Source of the DNA: Seminavis robusta
Lineage: Eukaryota; Bacillariophyta; Bacillariophyceae; Naviculales; Naviculaceae
DNA: 21,583 nucleotides
Assembly (NCBI GenBank): GCA_903772945.1
Contig: CAICTM010001846.1
Location: 1 to 21,583, forward strand
Direction: 5' to 3'
The translations under genes and the position numbers were made by a program. Shown one piece after another: positions 1 to 9,347 of this stretch. Every line of letters begins with the position of its first letter. Within the stretch, counting starts at the first letter, position 1. The notes beneath the pieces are model-generated. The model was not told the origin of the DNA, searched no databases, and was given only the letters and a program-made list of their open reading frames with translations.

Positions 1-1587
1 ATCGTCTGCCTTGACAACGACCGAGGCTTCCTTAGAGCTGCTTGGCTGCTGTTGCATGTAAAAGGATTGCGGCACGGGCCCTTCGGTGCGTATCATGCAC
101 AAATGCTGTACCGACCAAGTTTCAATCAAACTGACGAGGTCCATGTACGTGTTGTTGACGGCTTGGCTCAAGACACAGAGCGGAGGTTTCTTGTTGTCGT
201 TGTCATTCTTGTTGTCGTACATGACCCACGCAGGAGCTAGACAATCCAAAAGATGACCGTTGTAGCAAATGGCATTGGATGGACACTGAATGAACCCATT
301 GGGACAATGCTGGTCAGTCATTTTGGCGGGAGCATTATTCTGGTGGGCATCATCGTGATCCAAGAGGGCTAGAACATGTTGTGGCGAGTCATGGTAACAG
401 CGCTGTTGTTGCTGCAATACCGATCCCAAGTCAATGGCGTCCGTGACAATGTACGGATTGGATGGATCCGTGGCACGACAAGGCGATCCGAAAATGACAG
501 TGTGGGTGGAACAGTGTCGACGAGTATGTCCTACAATCATCCACATTTGCGACTTGGGGTTGTATCGTCCAACCCCAAAAATGAGAACAGCCAGGGCCAG
601 CAAAGGAACTCCCAGTACCAAAAAGAGCTTTCGAAGGAGTGGCTGAAGAGTTTCCCATCGTTCCTGCCAAGTCATAGTCTCATCATCTTCGTACTCGACT
701 TGGACATCGTCGTCGTCATATTCGACTTGGACGTCATCATCATGGTGATTTTCGTCTTCGTACTTGACATGGACTTCTTCTTCGTCGTCCACTTCATCGT
801 CATGGCGATCGTCGTCCACCGTGCCTTCTGGTCGAGGAGGGTCTTCCACAACAGGCGCCGGCCGGAATGCAGGTCCTCCAGTGTCTGCTGCTGCTGCTGG
901 CGCTTGTGTTTCAGGAGTTGCCGTTTTGGGGAACCGAGTGGGAGGTTTTGGAAGTGTGTCTTCGGCTGGTTCCTCCACCTCCTCATTCTTGGCGGGTGTG
1001 CGGCGAGTTCGATAGGCCTGTGTGCTTCGTGCGGCTGGTGAGGCAGTTCGTTTGGGAGCAGCTGCAGCAGGACGTGGTGGTGTGGCGGCTTTTTTGGCGG
1101 GTGTTGCTTTCTTGGGTTGTGCGGACGAATCCTTTTTCATGGCCATTCGAGCCCGCTCCTTGTATCCGGGTTCTTTTTGTTGCTTGCGAGACGACGTATC
1201 GGGGGAACGAGACGCCGTAGCAGCAGCGGGTGTAGGCGCAGCGGCAGCAGCAGTGGGTGTTTTCTTGGCAGGAGTTGTCTTTTTGGCACTAGCAGCAGTA
1301 GTGCTAGTTTTGCGTTTTTTGGAAGCGGGTTGTCGACTACCATATCCAGGAACTCCCGGGAATTCATCAGCTGGTTGATCTCCTTTGGTGGCCATCCAAT
1401 TGTTCCAGGCTTCGTCAAAGTCTTCTTCCTTGCCAGGATTTTGGGAAATGAAACCAGCGCGAAAATACACGCGAGCCTTTTGAATCGTTCGTTGCGTCTC
1501 CTTCTTCCGAGGCTTGCTGCTGCTACTACTAGCGGTACTGCTCTCCTTGTCGTCGCCGACTTTGCGCTTGCGGTTGGAAGGAGGCAT
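1..1587 (-). CDS. Putative LEM2/MAN1/Heh-like inner nuclear membrane protein, 3' end beyond window
   Basis: The frame is open for 529 codons from ATG at 1587-1585 to the left edge, so the C-terminus is missing. Residues 1-260 are basic and low complexity, with NRKRK at 5-9, KKRK at 90-93 and Lys/Ala/Pro/Thr-rich stretches like linker histones. Residues 265-303 are acidic, with VHVKY, VQVEY, VQVEY repeats. A single hydrophobic helix lies at about 321-340, flanked by RRK-type and RY residues. Beyond it come Cys359, 370 and 397, then C428-P, C435-P-S-N-A-I-C441 and L-L-D-C449, then P-L-C-V near 470 and Cys497. This spacing resembles the Man1-Src1p-C-terminal (MSC) domain in the lumen of the nuclear envelope. 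In that family a second membrane helix and a winged-helix domain follow; they would lie outside the window. No classical LEM/HeH motif is certain; residues 35-67 are the only compact N-terminal segment. The family call is inference from the cysteine pattern and topology. Confidence 0.65.
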   Translation of the reverse strand, partial: MPPSNRKRKVGDDKESSTASSSSSKPRKKETQRTIQKARVYFRAGFISQNPGKEEDFDEAWNNWMATKGDQPADEFPGVPGYGSRQPASKKRKTSTTAASAKKTTPAKKTPTAAAAAPTPAAATASRSPDTSSRKQQKEPGYKERARMAMKKDSSAQPKKATPAKKAATPPRPAAAAPKRTASPAARSTQAYRTRRTPAKNEEVEEPAEDTLPKPPTRFPKTATPETQAPAAAADTGGPAFRPAPVVEDPPRPEGTVDDDRHDDEVDDEEEVHVKYEDENHHDDDVQVEYDDDDVQVEYEDDETMTWQERWETLQPLLRKLFLVLGVPLLALAVLIFGVGRYNPKSQMWMIVGHTRRHCSTHTVIFGSPCRATDPSNPYIVTDAIDLGSVLQQQQRCYHDSPQHVLALLDHDDAHQNNAPAKMTDQHCPNGFIQCPSNAICYNGHLLDCLAPAWVMYDNKNDNDNKKPPLCVLSQAVNNTYMDLVSLIETWSVQHLCMIRTEGPVPQSFYMQQQPSSSKEASVVVKADD

Positions 1588-1976
1588 CGTCTTGACTGGC
1601 TAGCTAGTAAGCAATGAATGGAGCAAGTGAAGTAAAGTGGACACTCTTGATTCGTGGACTGTCTGTCGATGGTGTTGTTTGTGGTCTTGCAAACGCAGCT
1701 AAACCGTAACAAACCAGTAGCTTCTGTTTCAAAGAGGAAGAAGGATGACAACCAACACGGTGCTTCTCACAAAATTATGGATCGAATGGATCTTCTTGGG
1801 CTTCTCTCGCGACTGTCGTTGCTGTGGTGCGACGAGACGTGCACGCTATGCCAGACCTGCACCTTCCACCTGGCTTGCTGGCTATAGATCTCCAAGATAC
1901 AACCACAACCGACGCCTCTTGTTGCTCTTCTCCTTGTGATTAGCTAGTCTACTGCGAAACTCTCTATGCGACGGCT

Positions 1977-2066
1977 ATGTTGTCTGATGAGGACGACGAC
2001 GATGACAATGAAGATGACTTGGATCTTTCGCTCTCACTGTTGTTGATGGCTCCACCGCCCACATGA
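1977..2066 (+). CDS. Doubtful 29-codon acidic micro-ORF
   Basis: An ATG-initiated frame of 29 codons encodes a peptide that begins M-L-S-D-E followed by ten mostly Asp residues, then L-D-L-S-L-S and a Pro-rich end. Its stop overlaps, as ATGA, the ATG of a further 104-codon frame (2063-2377) that has no recognisable features. The Asp run comes from a GAC/GAT repeat, so this may be simple sequence or an exon remnant rather than a gene. It has no homologue I can name. Confidence 0.15.
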   Translation: MLSDEDDDDDNEDDLDLSLSLLLMAPPPT

Positions 2067-2762
2067 AGCGAAGCCTTTTCCATCACGCCAGCCAATCCAA
2101 CGACACATGGCTCAACCTAATTGACGCCAGCATCCTACCACGCCGGCGATTGCTCACAAAATTCAAGAGCCAAGAGAAAAATCGAGAAAAAGATCCAATC
2201 CAAGCAATCCAAAAAGACACCGCATCTTTTCCGTCTTGGCATGGACAGCACTCACCAATGCAAGCAGCTATTCCCGACTGCTTCCTCCTAACGCAACAGC
2301 AGTACCTATGTCAAGTTGATTCGCCTTTCTTCTTTTGTAAGGGACCGTCAAAGGACTGCGCCCTGGGGCTAGCATGAAGCAATCGAACAGTCTTGCTAGC
2401 AGAGCAAGCTAGCCAATTGGGTCACTTCTGGCGGTTGTACTCGGTTGCTTTTGGAGAGTCACTGTGCATGGTGCGACGCCTTCCTTGGATTCCTTGTTTA
2501 TTTGGTTCCACCAGGTCTGACGTGCTTCTTTTCATTCCCCTCGGGTCCACTACTGCAGCCCCAGCGAAATACTAGCCTTTTAAAAAACCAAACTAAGTAT
2601 TTTGGTACAGACACACGAGCTGCTTGCTTATTGATCCTTGCTAGTAGCAAGCTTTCCTTAGATTTCCTCTATCCCTCTGTATGTAGCTAGATGTATCTAT
2701 GTTTTGACAGCCTTGGGAACTGCTCCGAGTCAACCGGTCCTCGAGCTTCTTTTGCGTGAATC

Positions 2763-2784
2763 GAATTGAATTGAATTGAATTGA
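2763..2784. repeat. GAATT pentanucleotide microsatellite
   Basis: Four tandem GAATT units plus a partial fifth, directly visible. It lies in the intergenic region and is likely to vary in length between strains. Confidence 0.85.
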
Positions 2785-4536
2785 CTTGGCTGCCACGGCA
2801 GCCATTCTCCTGCAGCAGCACACAGCAAAGTCAACCATCCGAAAATTTACAGGCATTATTATTGTCCAGCAAGCAAAGTAGCGAAGAAGCGGAGGGGAAG
2901 AAGCTAGAACCCAATGAGCGAACTGGTGGTCGGTAGTTAGTGGTACTAATAGTTAGTTGGTATGAACCGTAGTTGGCAAGAGCTTTTTCATCCTCTCGAC
3001 CTCTGGCTGTCGGAGCGAGACAATGGTTTGCTCCTCGTGTGGGTGTTGGCCCCCGGCTGGTGGTACACTATGGCCGTGTCGTGGCAGCAACGCCAGTGGT
3101 CAACTTGTTCATGGGAAGCCCTACCTGTTTACTTGGCCTGCTTTTTGGCTGGCTGACTGTTAGTGGGGGTATGGCGCATTGCTTGCTAGCTGCCTACTAC
3201 GCATACTGTAGTACGGTAGGAGTGCGTAATCCCTCGTGTAAATAGCCGAATGTACTAGGGCGGGTTTTATTCCTCATCCAGAACCATGGATGGAGTTGGT
3301 AGCTCTACTATAGACATAGAAGCATACTATCTTCAAGAAGCGAGTGACGCATGGTTTCATGCATGATTGGAGGATCGATGCATGGCTGGCTCCGAAGAAG
3401 ATTGGCTGCTTCGTAGTAGCTCCAGTATACGGTATACCTCTACCATGTTGCTTTGTCATTCGCACGTACTTAGTTAGGCCGCAATCCAGCCCAATGCCAA
3501 TGCTCGATACTTGATTTGGAGTGCTATTGGTAGACGCCAAAGGCCTACTCAGTGGAGTGACACCTGGGTTGAGTTATCCGAAATGGCTGGTGCTGTAAAA
3601 ATGAGAGGACGATGAGATTGGCAGGGTCGGATGACGAATGCCCGAAAATAGTGTTCCTATGGGGTTGCTTTAGTAGGAAGCCAGTGTCGTCCTTTCTCAT
3701 CAGTCAGGGCAGCAAGACTGCAACAATTGACTTTTGAAGAGTGGTTGGGATAGCCAGAAGCCAGAGGCGCAATTAGTTCTTCCCCTTTCTCGTCTAAAGC
3801 TGGGGAATAACCAGCGAGGGGTGACAAGTATTTACACCTCATACTTGTGAGTATGGTAATTAATGGCCAATGCCCCCTTCTGTCCTATAGTAAATCAGTA
3901 GGTGGCCCAAATCCTCCCACCCTTTGGCTGCACCGTCTCACTTTTTTCGCTCTCTTCGGATAGCCAGAACAAATCTAAATTGCGCCCAACCTCGACCTCC
4001 TGAGTGATACCTGTAGGGCATTGCGTGGAGTCGGTAGGAGCCCATGTGTAAAAACTCGAAATGGTGGAGGGCTTGTAGTACCGGAGAAAGGTAGAGTATA
4101 CGGCTGCTGGGCAACAAAAATGAGGATCCAATTTGGATATCCAAACCTTTTGAGGATGCCTCGATCGCACTTTTTTGCCCAGTGTGCCATCCGGAATGAA
4201 CGCAGCATCAACATCATCAAGGCTTGTTGGTTTGTTTGCTTGACTTGTTGGCTCCTGTAAACCACAGACAGAGGATCTTTCGTTCGCTGGTTGGATACTG
4301 TTTGGTATCCTTTCCTCTCCTTCCTGTGTTGCTTGCTTGCGTCGACCTTCGCCTTCATCATTGGCCACTGTGCAACTGTGGATTGATCCATTGGGAGCTG
4401 TTACTACTCTGGAACCTTCATCCCTTCCTCCACCAAACCTTTACTCTTGTTCCTTGGTTGCTGAAAGCCTCTCACAATTCAATTCGTCTTTCAGACCAAG
4501 CACACAAGCAACAGCAACCTTATTGAAGTAGCAATC

Positions 4537-7137
4537 ATGATTCCTCAGGAAACTTTGACCGAGGAAAATCTCCAGCAGTGGGATTCTCATCATCAGCCTC
4601 TGAAAGATCCACCAGGATTGGTACGAGATGACAGCTATGCTCGCGGCGACGGCTGGTCCCCCACCAACACCACTTCGGAAGACACGGAAGACGAAGAGAT
4701 CCACTTGGTGGAAGGAGGTGACGACGAAGATGATGGTCTCTTTATTGGGGCTACTAGCCACGACGATGATGACTCCACCATTGCCTTCAGCGACATTATT
4801 CTACCCACTGAAGAAGAAGATCCATTCCTCCTCGAATTGGCGGCCGAAGAGGCCGCTCGAGACGAGGAGCTGCAGAAGGTACAAGTCCCGCAAGCCCCCA
4901 CTTCGGATGACGCAATCTTGTCATCTACTCCTACAGATTCCCCAACCGAAGCCCCCAAGTTGGTCCGTCGCGATGATCAGGAAGAGCCCGAATCCGTACG
5001 ATTCTCGGCCCATGTCATTGTGGCACATGCCCTGGAACGTAAGCGAGCACAATTGGCCCAGCTCACTCAGGCACAACTCTTGGCGAAATTGGAACAGCGT
5101 CTACGACCTTACATGCACTTGCCCAAGAGCCTCCCTCCCCTGCGTCGCCGCAAGCGTCCCAACTGTCTCTTTCTCAATCATATGGGAACCCGACGTCCTC
5201 CGGCACCCAAGAAACGCAAAATGGCGGCAGCCTCTGTTGCCATGATGAAGCCCCTCAAGAAGCGAGTCACGACAGCACCTACCCCCACTCATCAGCAAGA
5301 AACAGTGGCGGCTGCTGTGACTCCCGAACCAACTCCTATCACGGCACCTTCCAGTCCACAACGCGTGGTTGCACCGGTGACTGCCCTTCCTTCTTGTGTG
5401 GGTTCTCCCATGTTGCCCAAGTTGCTCACGGATTCCATGTGGCAAGATGACTTGGTGCAAGATCCTCCGTCTCGATCCGAGGAACTCTCTGTCGAGCCAC
5501 CCGTTCCTTTCCAAGCCGAAGAGCCCTTATTGGCGGCTGAAAAGCCATCAGAAGCATCGATTCCTGACAAGCCAGACACTGTCGACAAACCACCATCCGC
5601 TGCTCTGGAACAACCTTTGGCTGCTGTGGAAAATGTCAAGTCGTCGTCGAGTCCAATCATGATGAGTACTCCAACAGCCAAGAAACGAGACAGCAGCAAG
5701 CCCAAGGTCGTCAAGAAGAGAAAGAGAGCCAGCACGTCCAGAAGCGAAAACAAGGTCAAGAAAACCAAGCCCACACCAGCAATGAATGCTTCCGAGAAGG
5801 AGCGTGAAGATGCCAAGAGAAAAGAAGTCTTCAAGGTCATCATGGCGAGTATGACACCAAGTCCTCACTCTCTGCAGGCCAACAAGAACAACAACAAGAG
5901 TCATCCCATGCTTCGAAACAAGCCACAAAAGGCCGCGGATCCACCAGGTGAAAAGCCGGCCGCATCTGTGGTGACACCGATGACGACAACAAAAAGTCGC
6001 ATCAGGCAAGGCGACAACGAGGAAATGTCTCTAGCATCCCTTCACGAACCTTTGGATCCTTCGTTGGAGAACTCGTTTCAATACGTCCCCTCGAGGCATC
6101 ACGATGATGTCTTGTCGTCGTTGGCAAAGGGTCACGACGACGATGACCTCCTCAGCGCGGCTCACAGCAACCACGAAGAAGAAGATCATCATTTGTATGA
6201 CTCCCCCAAGAGCGTTGCTCCTCGTCGTGTTAAAGTCATGTCACCACCAGAGGAGACTCTCCAGCTACATGACGATCTTGATGAAGACCATGACGATCAC
6301 TCGGGTGAACACTGCCTCCCGAGCAACAACAGCACCAAATTGAAGAAACAGATCCCTCCTCCTTCCTTTGTGACATTGGACACTCGGTCGCTCCCACCAA
6401 ACGGGGGTCGTGGTCCTCGTCGTTTTGTCTCGATGGCCCATCGGCCCATGCTTTTGTCACCAGAAATGGACGTGGTCGCGCCTTGCGCCAGGTATGCGGG
6501 ATACGACGATCCCTATGAGTTGGCTATTCCGGACCACGACGATCACATGTCGCCTTCGTCTCCTCTAGTCGCCCCAAGGAGGGTGATCCACATGTCGTCA
6601 CCTAAGATGCCCACGAGCACGAGACCCGATTACCAGTCGTCGGAACTGTATTACGCCCGTCGAACGTCCCTGCCGTATGCTTCCCTTTCGATGGACTACT
6701 GGTCACCTACTTCACCCAAACCAATTGTCACACCTGATGCATTTGCCTCTCCATACCGCCGAACCAAGGTCTTGCACCCGGAATCGATGGATCATGGCGA
6801 CATGATGATGATGAGTTTGGACGTCCCTCCTTGCCCACCCCTGTTGACGGTGCATCCTCACGACGGCTACCACTCACCGGTATCCTATCGTCGCGTGATT
6901 CGTCAAGTCCCAGCACCCGCCCGTCGCATGAAGACGGATGACAGCCATGTTGCAAGGGCTCCCGAGCCACAACAGAAGTCGTCGACCAAGCCAACGCCAA
7001 ACAAGTCGACGAGCCCCAAGACGAAGAAACGAACAAGATCCCTCCCAACCAACAAAGGAGCGCCTAAAACAGCGAAACCCAATACGAAAAGATGTTCCAA
7101 GAAGACCAGCCAGATGTCAATTTCTCCGAGTTCGTAG
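4537..7137 (+). CDS. Large disordered, probably nuclear protein with PRR-V-MSP repeats
   Basis: An uninterrupted 866-codon frame ending in TAG, preceded by a CA-rich leader. I recognise no family. Residues 49-112 are strongly acidic. Residues 153-229 are the only segment that looks helical and foldable: an Ala/Leu/Gln/Glu-rich stretch followed by PPLRRRKRP and PKKRK, two likely nuclear localisation signals. Residues 382-435 are Lys/Arg/Ser-rich. From about 535 there are many D/H clusters (DHDDH, HDDDD). A short motif, [PY]-R-R followed by V/T/F and then M-S-P or H-P, recurs near 562, 627, 680, 740 and 784. The last ~60 residues are Ser/Thr/Lys/Pro-rich and basic. The composition suggests a nuclear scaffold or chromatin-associated disordered protein, but that is inference. 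Length, steady codon use and lack of stops make the gene itself secure. Confidence 0.85.
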   Translation: MIPQETLTEENLQQWDSHHQPLKDPPGLVRDDSYARGDGWSPTNTTSEDTEDEEIHLVEGGDDEDDGLFIGATSHDDDDSTIAFSDIILPTEEEDPFLLELAAEEAARDEELQKVQVPQAPTSDDAILSSTPTDSPTEAPKLVRRDDQEEPESVRFSAHVIVAHALERKRAQLAQLTQAQLLAKLEQRLRPYMHLPKSLPPLRRRKRPNCLFLNHMGTRRPPAPKKRKMAAASVAMMKPLKKRVTTAPTPTHQQETVAAAVTPEPTPITAPSSPQRVVAPVTALPSCVGSPMLPKLLTDSMWQDDLVQDPPSRSEELSVEPPVPFQAEEPLLAAEKPSEASIPDKPDTVDKPPSAALEQPLAAVENVKSSSSPIMMSTPTAKKRDSSKPKVVKKRKRASTSRSENKVKKTKPTPAMNASEKEREDAKRKEVFKVIMASMTPSPHSLQANKNNNKSHPMLRNKPQKAADPPGEKPAASVVTPMTTTKSRIRQGDNEEMSLASLHEPLDPSLENSFQYVPSRHHDDVLSSLAKGHDDDDLLSAAHSNHEEEDHHLYDSPKSVAPRRVKVMSPPEETLQLHDDLDEDHDDHSGEHCLPSNNSTKLKKQIPPPSFVTLDTRSLPPNGGRGPRRFVSMAHRPMLLSPEMDVVAPCARYAGYDDPYELAIPDHDDHMSPSSPLVAPRRVIHMSSPKMPTSTRPDYQSSELYYARRTSLPYASLSMDYWSPTSPKPIVTPDAFASPYRRTKVLHPESMDHGDMMMMSLDVPPCPPLLTVHPHDGYHSPVSYRRVIRQVPAPARRMKTDDSHVARAPEPQQKSSTKPTPNKSTSPKTKKRTRSLPTNKGAPKTAKPNTKRCSKKTSQMSISPSS

Positions 7138-8870
7138 TCGTCAGACGCCATCCTCCATCCTCCGACCTCCATCTCGATTGCCGTTCTTCCTTTCGCAAAA
7201 CCCCGGCGGTCTGGCAAGACTACATGCATGTGGACCCTCCCGTGGTCGACGGCAAATCGAATCTTTGGGGGCCTCCAAAAGAATTATCTGCCATCTATAA
7301 CTCCCATGTCTCAGTCTCTCTTTGTGGCTTCCCCGTCCGTGCACCAGTGCGATGCCTGGCTGCTTTGCTGTTCGTCTTGTCTCTGGAGGAGTGGCTGCAA
7401 GTCTCTCCCAGGGCCAATGCACAGCATGTTTTGAGCGCCGGCCCAGCATTCTATCAATCATCTCTATTGTTGTATCATCTATCATCTAATCTTTCTTAAC
7501 TTCCAAAGAACTACATTCCTTTCACAGTTCACACCATCTGTCGTCTCTTCCTTCTAGACTACTAGCACCGACACAATAGCTACTAGCTAGCACCCAATAC
7601 CGAATCTTTTTAATGGGGTAGAAAAGTTTTTTCACAATCGAACTGTGGCCTGAACCATCTCTTTCTAGTACTTATAGCGTCCTTCACTCCGTTGCAGGGT
7701 GCAGGTGGTTCTGCTATTGGCAGGAAGCCAACCGAAGCCTGTCCAACAGATCCTCAGTCCAATCTCTTATTGTTGTTTGTGATGCTTATCGGTGGACACT
7801 TCTTCATCCGGACCATACATGGCCCCAAAGAAGGTCTTGGGGCAGAGGAAGGAGTGAACCACAAAAGCTGCGAAGAGTGAATTGAAAGATGCCTGAAGCC
7901 TCGAGGGCTAAAGGGTACACGAAGGCCTGGATATCGTATCCTCCTGCTTACCAGTGCGCTGGTACGATGTACCAGTTCCGGTGTGATCCTCTTTCGATGG
8001 AAGAGTCTATTATGGAAGTGAAGATGGCAGGAAGCCGAAGCTAAAGAGATCACTCTGAATCTATGCAAAGAAGGCACTGGCACACTGGCACGGTTCTCCA
8101 CCCATGAAAACACTCTTGTGGAGTCGCAAGCGATAAGTATCTGTTTCCAACATGACTTTCGCGATCTTATCATGACTTTGGGTCTTAGGGTGAAAAGCTG
8201 TTAAAAATGTGTGATCTAATTAACGTGGAACCCCTCATTTCGTTTGAAGAACGCTTGTTCCCAAGATCAATTTCCCCCTGATTTTTTGAGTTCGGATTTT
8301 GACAATTTTGACGAAGGCACAGACTTTTTGCGACTCAATGCATGACTTGGTGGGTCTTAGGTGCAGAGTAGTTGTTAAGAATGCCATAGGATATGACTTA
8401 ATGATGATAAAAGTGTGGTCTTCGTCATTCCTTTTGAAGAACGCTCGTTCCAATGGGCAATTCCTACCATCTAATTTTTGAATTCGGATTTTGCCAAAGG
8501 ATGTGGTTCTCGATGGCCTTGATGACCTAAAAAGGCAATACTAGAGCAGTCGGTGTTCGATCAGCTGTCTGATCGTCTGATCTCATGAGTACAATAGCAT
8601 AGAATTCAGCTTAAGTTCCCATGACTGGCATTAATTTTCTTCTTTGTGAAGTGTCCGTATGTGAGCATGAGGACGGTATGTTAATTGCCCTCACGCAGAA
8701 TCTGAGTACCGTGACAAAAACAAGGAAGGCTGAGGCGTGTAGTTAGTTGGTGCGAGTTGGTACCAACACGAACTCTCCTCTCCAAATCGCAAGATCCAGA
8801 GCTACCCAAAAACCCAACGAAAAGCTCACAATTTTGTATTCTCCATTCCACAAAAAGAATATCTTTCATC
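7138..8870. other. Intergenic region with diverged tandem duplication
   Basis: It begins with the 3' flank of the preceding gene. CTAGCTAG occurs at 7583-7590. Small frames on both strands, including minus 8173-7754 (139 codons), have no domain-like features. The AT-richer part from about 8165 to 8500 is an imperfect duplication. The last 60 bases are a CA-rich leader before the start at 8871. Confidence 0.6.
8171..8496. repeat. Imperfect direct duplication, period about 170 bp
   Basis: Two diverged copies start at 8171 and 8341. Both open with CATGACTT, GGGTCTTAG and GTTAA-type blocks. Both later carry TTTGAAGAACGCT-GTTCC (near 8241 and 8430) and end in a TTTTTGA-TTCGGATTTTG block (near 8283 and 8475). 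The copies differ by many substitutions and small indels, so the duplication is old. No coding content is evident. Confidence 0.7.
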
Positions 8871-9347
8871 ATGGCTATGCACAACTTCTTCGCCAACATG
8901 TTGCCACCCAACATGGAAGTCACCATCGAAGATGATAACCTTCGTGGCCACGAACAACCCAGAGCAGTTCCTCAACTAGACTGCAGCTCGTCCCGTCGCC
9001 CCTTGGCAACGACAAGGTGGCAAACATCCGAGGTAAAGAAAACCACGACCAAGAAGAGCACTCTTCCTCCCTCTCCTCCTCGCCGAAGACGCAAAACGGT
9101 AAAGGAACCTTCACGATGGGAAGAGCAAGAATCGTCGCCTCAGGATCAATCCAACCGGGACGCACCAATTCGTCCTCGCAGGCACAGTATTCCAGCACCA
9201 ACATCACCCAAGCGTGGTCAAACAACCCTTCTAGCTGCCACCAACATGTCTCCTCAGGCTTTGAAGACACTCCTTATCGCATCATCGCTTTCACCGACCA
9301 GAGCATCCAAAAGTGTTGTTGCATTGCACATTGCATCGGCAGCTTAA
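8871..9347 (+). CDS. Small Pro/Arg/Ser-rich protein of the RW/PxxPxR family, copy A
   Basis: A 158-residue frame starting at CATCATGG, the context shared by other genes here; an upstream in-frame ATG at 8757 is less likely. The N-terminus carries F6-F7-A8-N9-M10-L11 and E20-D-D-N23, matching the positions of F-L-A-x-L-L and V-x-D-N in the two downstream genes. The middle holds T-R49-W50-Q, then P66-P-S-P-P-R-R-R-R, then P80-S-R-W83-E-E. The distal part has D97-A-P-I-R-P-R-R-H-S106, followed by T-S-P-K-R-G and a Leu/Ala-rich tail (L-L-A-A near 120, L-K-T-L-L-I near 131). No signal peptide or membrane helix is seen. The R-R-x-S and S-P contexts suggest phosphorylation sites. Function is unknown. 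Confidence 0.6.
   Translation: MAMHNFFANMLPPNMEVTIEDDNLRGHEQPRAVPQLDCSSSRRPLATTRWQTSEVKKTTTKKSTLPPSPPRRRRKTVKEPSRWEEQESSPQDQSNRDAPIRPRRHSIPAPTSPKRGQTTLLAATNMSPQALKTLLIASSLSPTRASKSVVALHIASAA

Larger units (their letters stand above)
1588..4536. other. Gene-poor intergenic region, divergent between two genes
   Basis: The stretch separates a minus-strand gene from a plus-strand gene, so it should hold both promoters. CTAGCTAG lies at 1600-1607, just upstream of the minus-strand start, and GCTAGC occurs three times between 2368 and 2413. Scattered frames of 60-157 codons lack domain-like composition. The longest, minus strand 4368-3895 (157 codons), is not persuasive. The last ~60 bases before 4537 form a CA-rich leader of the kind seen before other starts here. 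No RNA gene or complete transposable element is recognisable. Confidence 0.6.

Noticed and set aside
1137..1751. 204-codon minus-strand frame overlapping the LEM2-like gene
   Set aside because: It is a shadow of the true minus-strand frame, which is open for 529 codons and carries a helix and ordered cysteines.
3895..4368. 157-codon minus-strand frame upstream of the 4537 gene
   Set aside because: It is the longest frame in that gap but has no domain, no good start context, and overlaps other open frames on both strands; it looks like chance.
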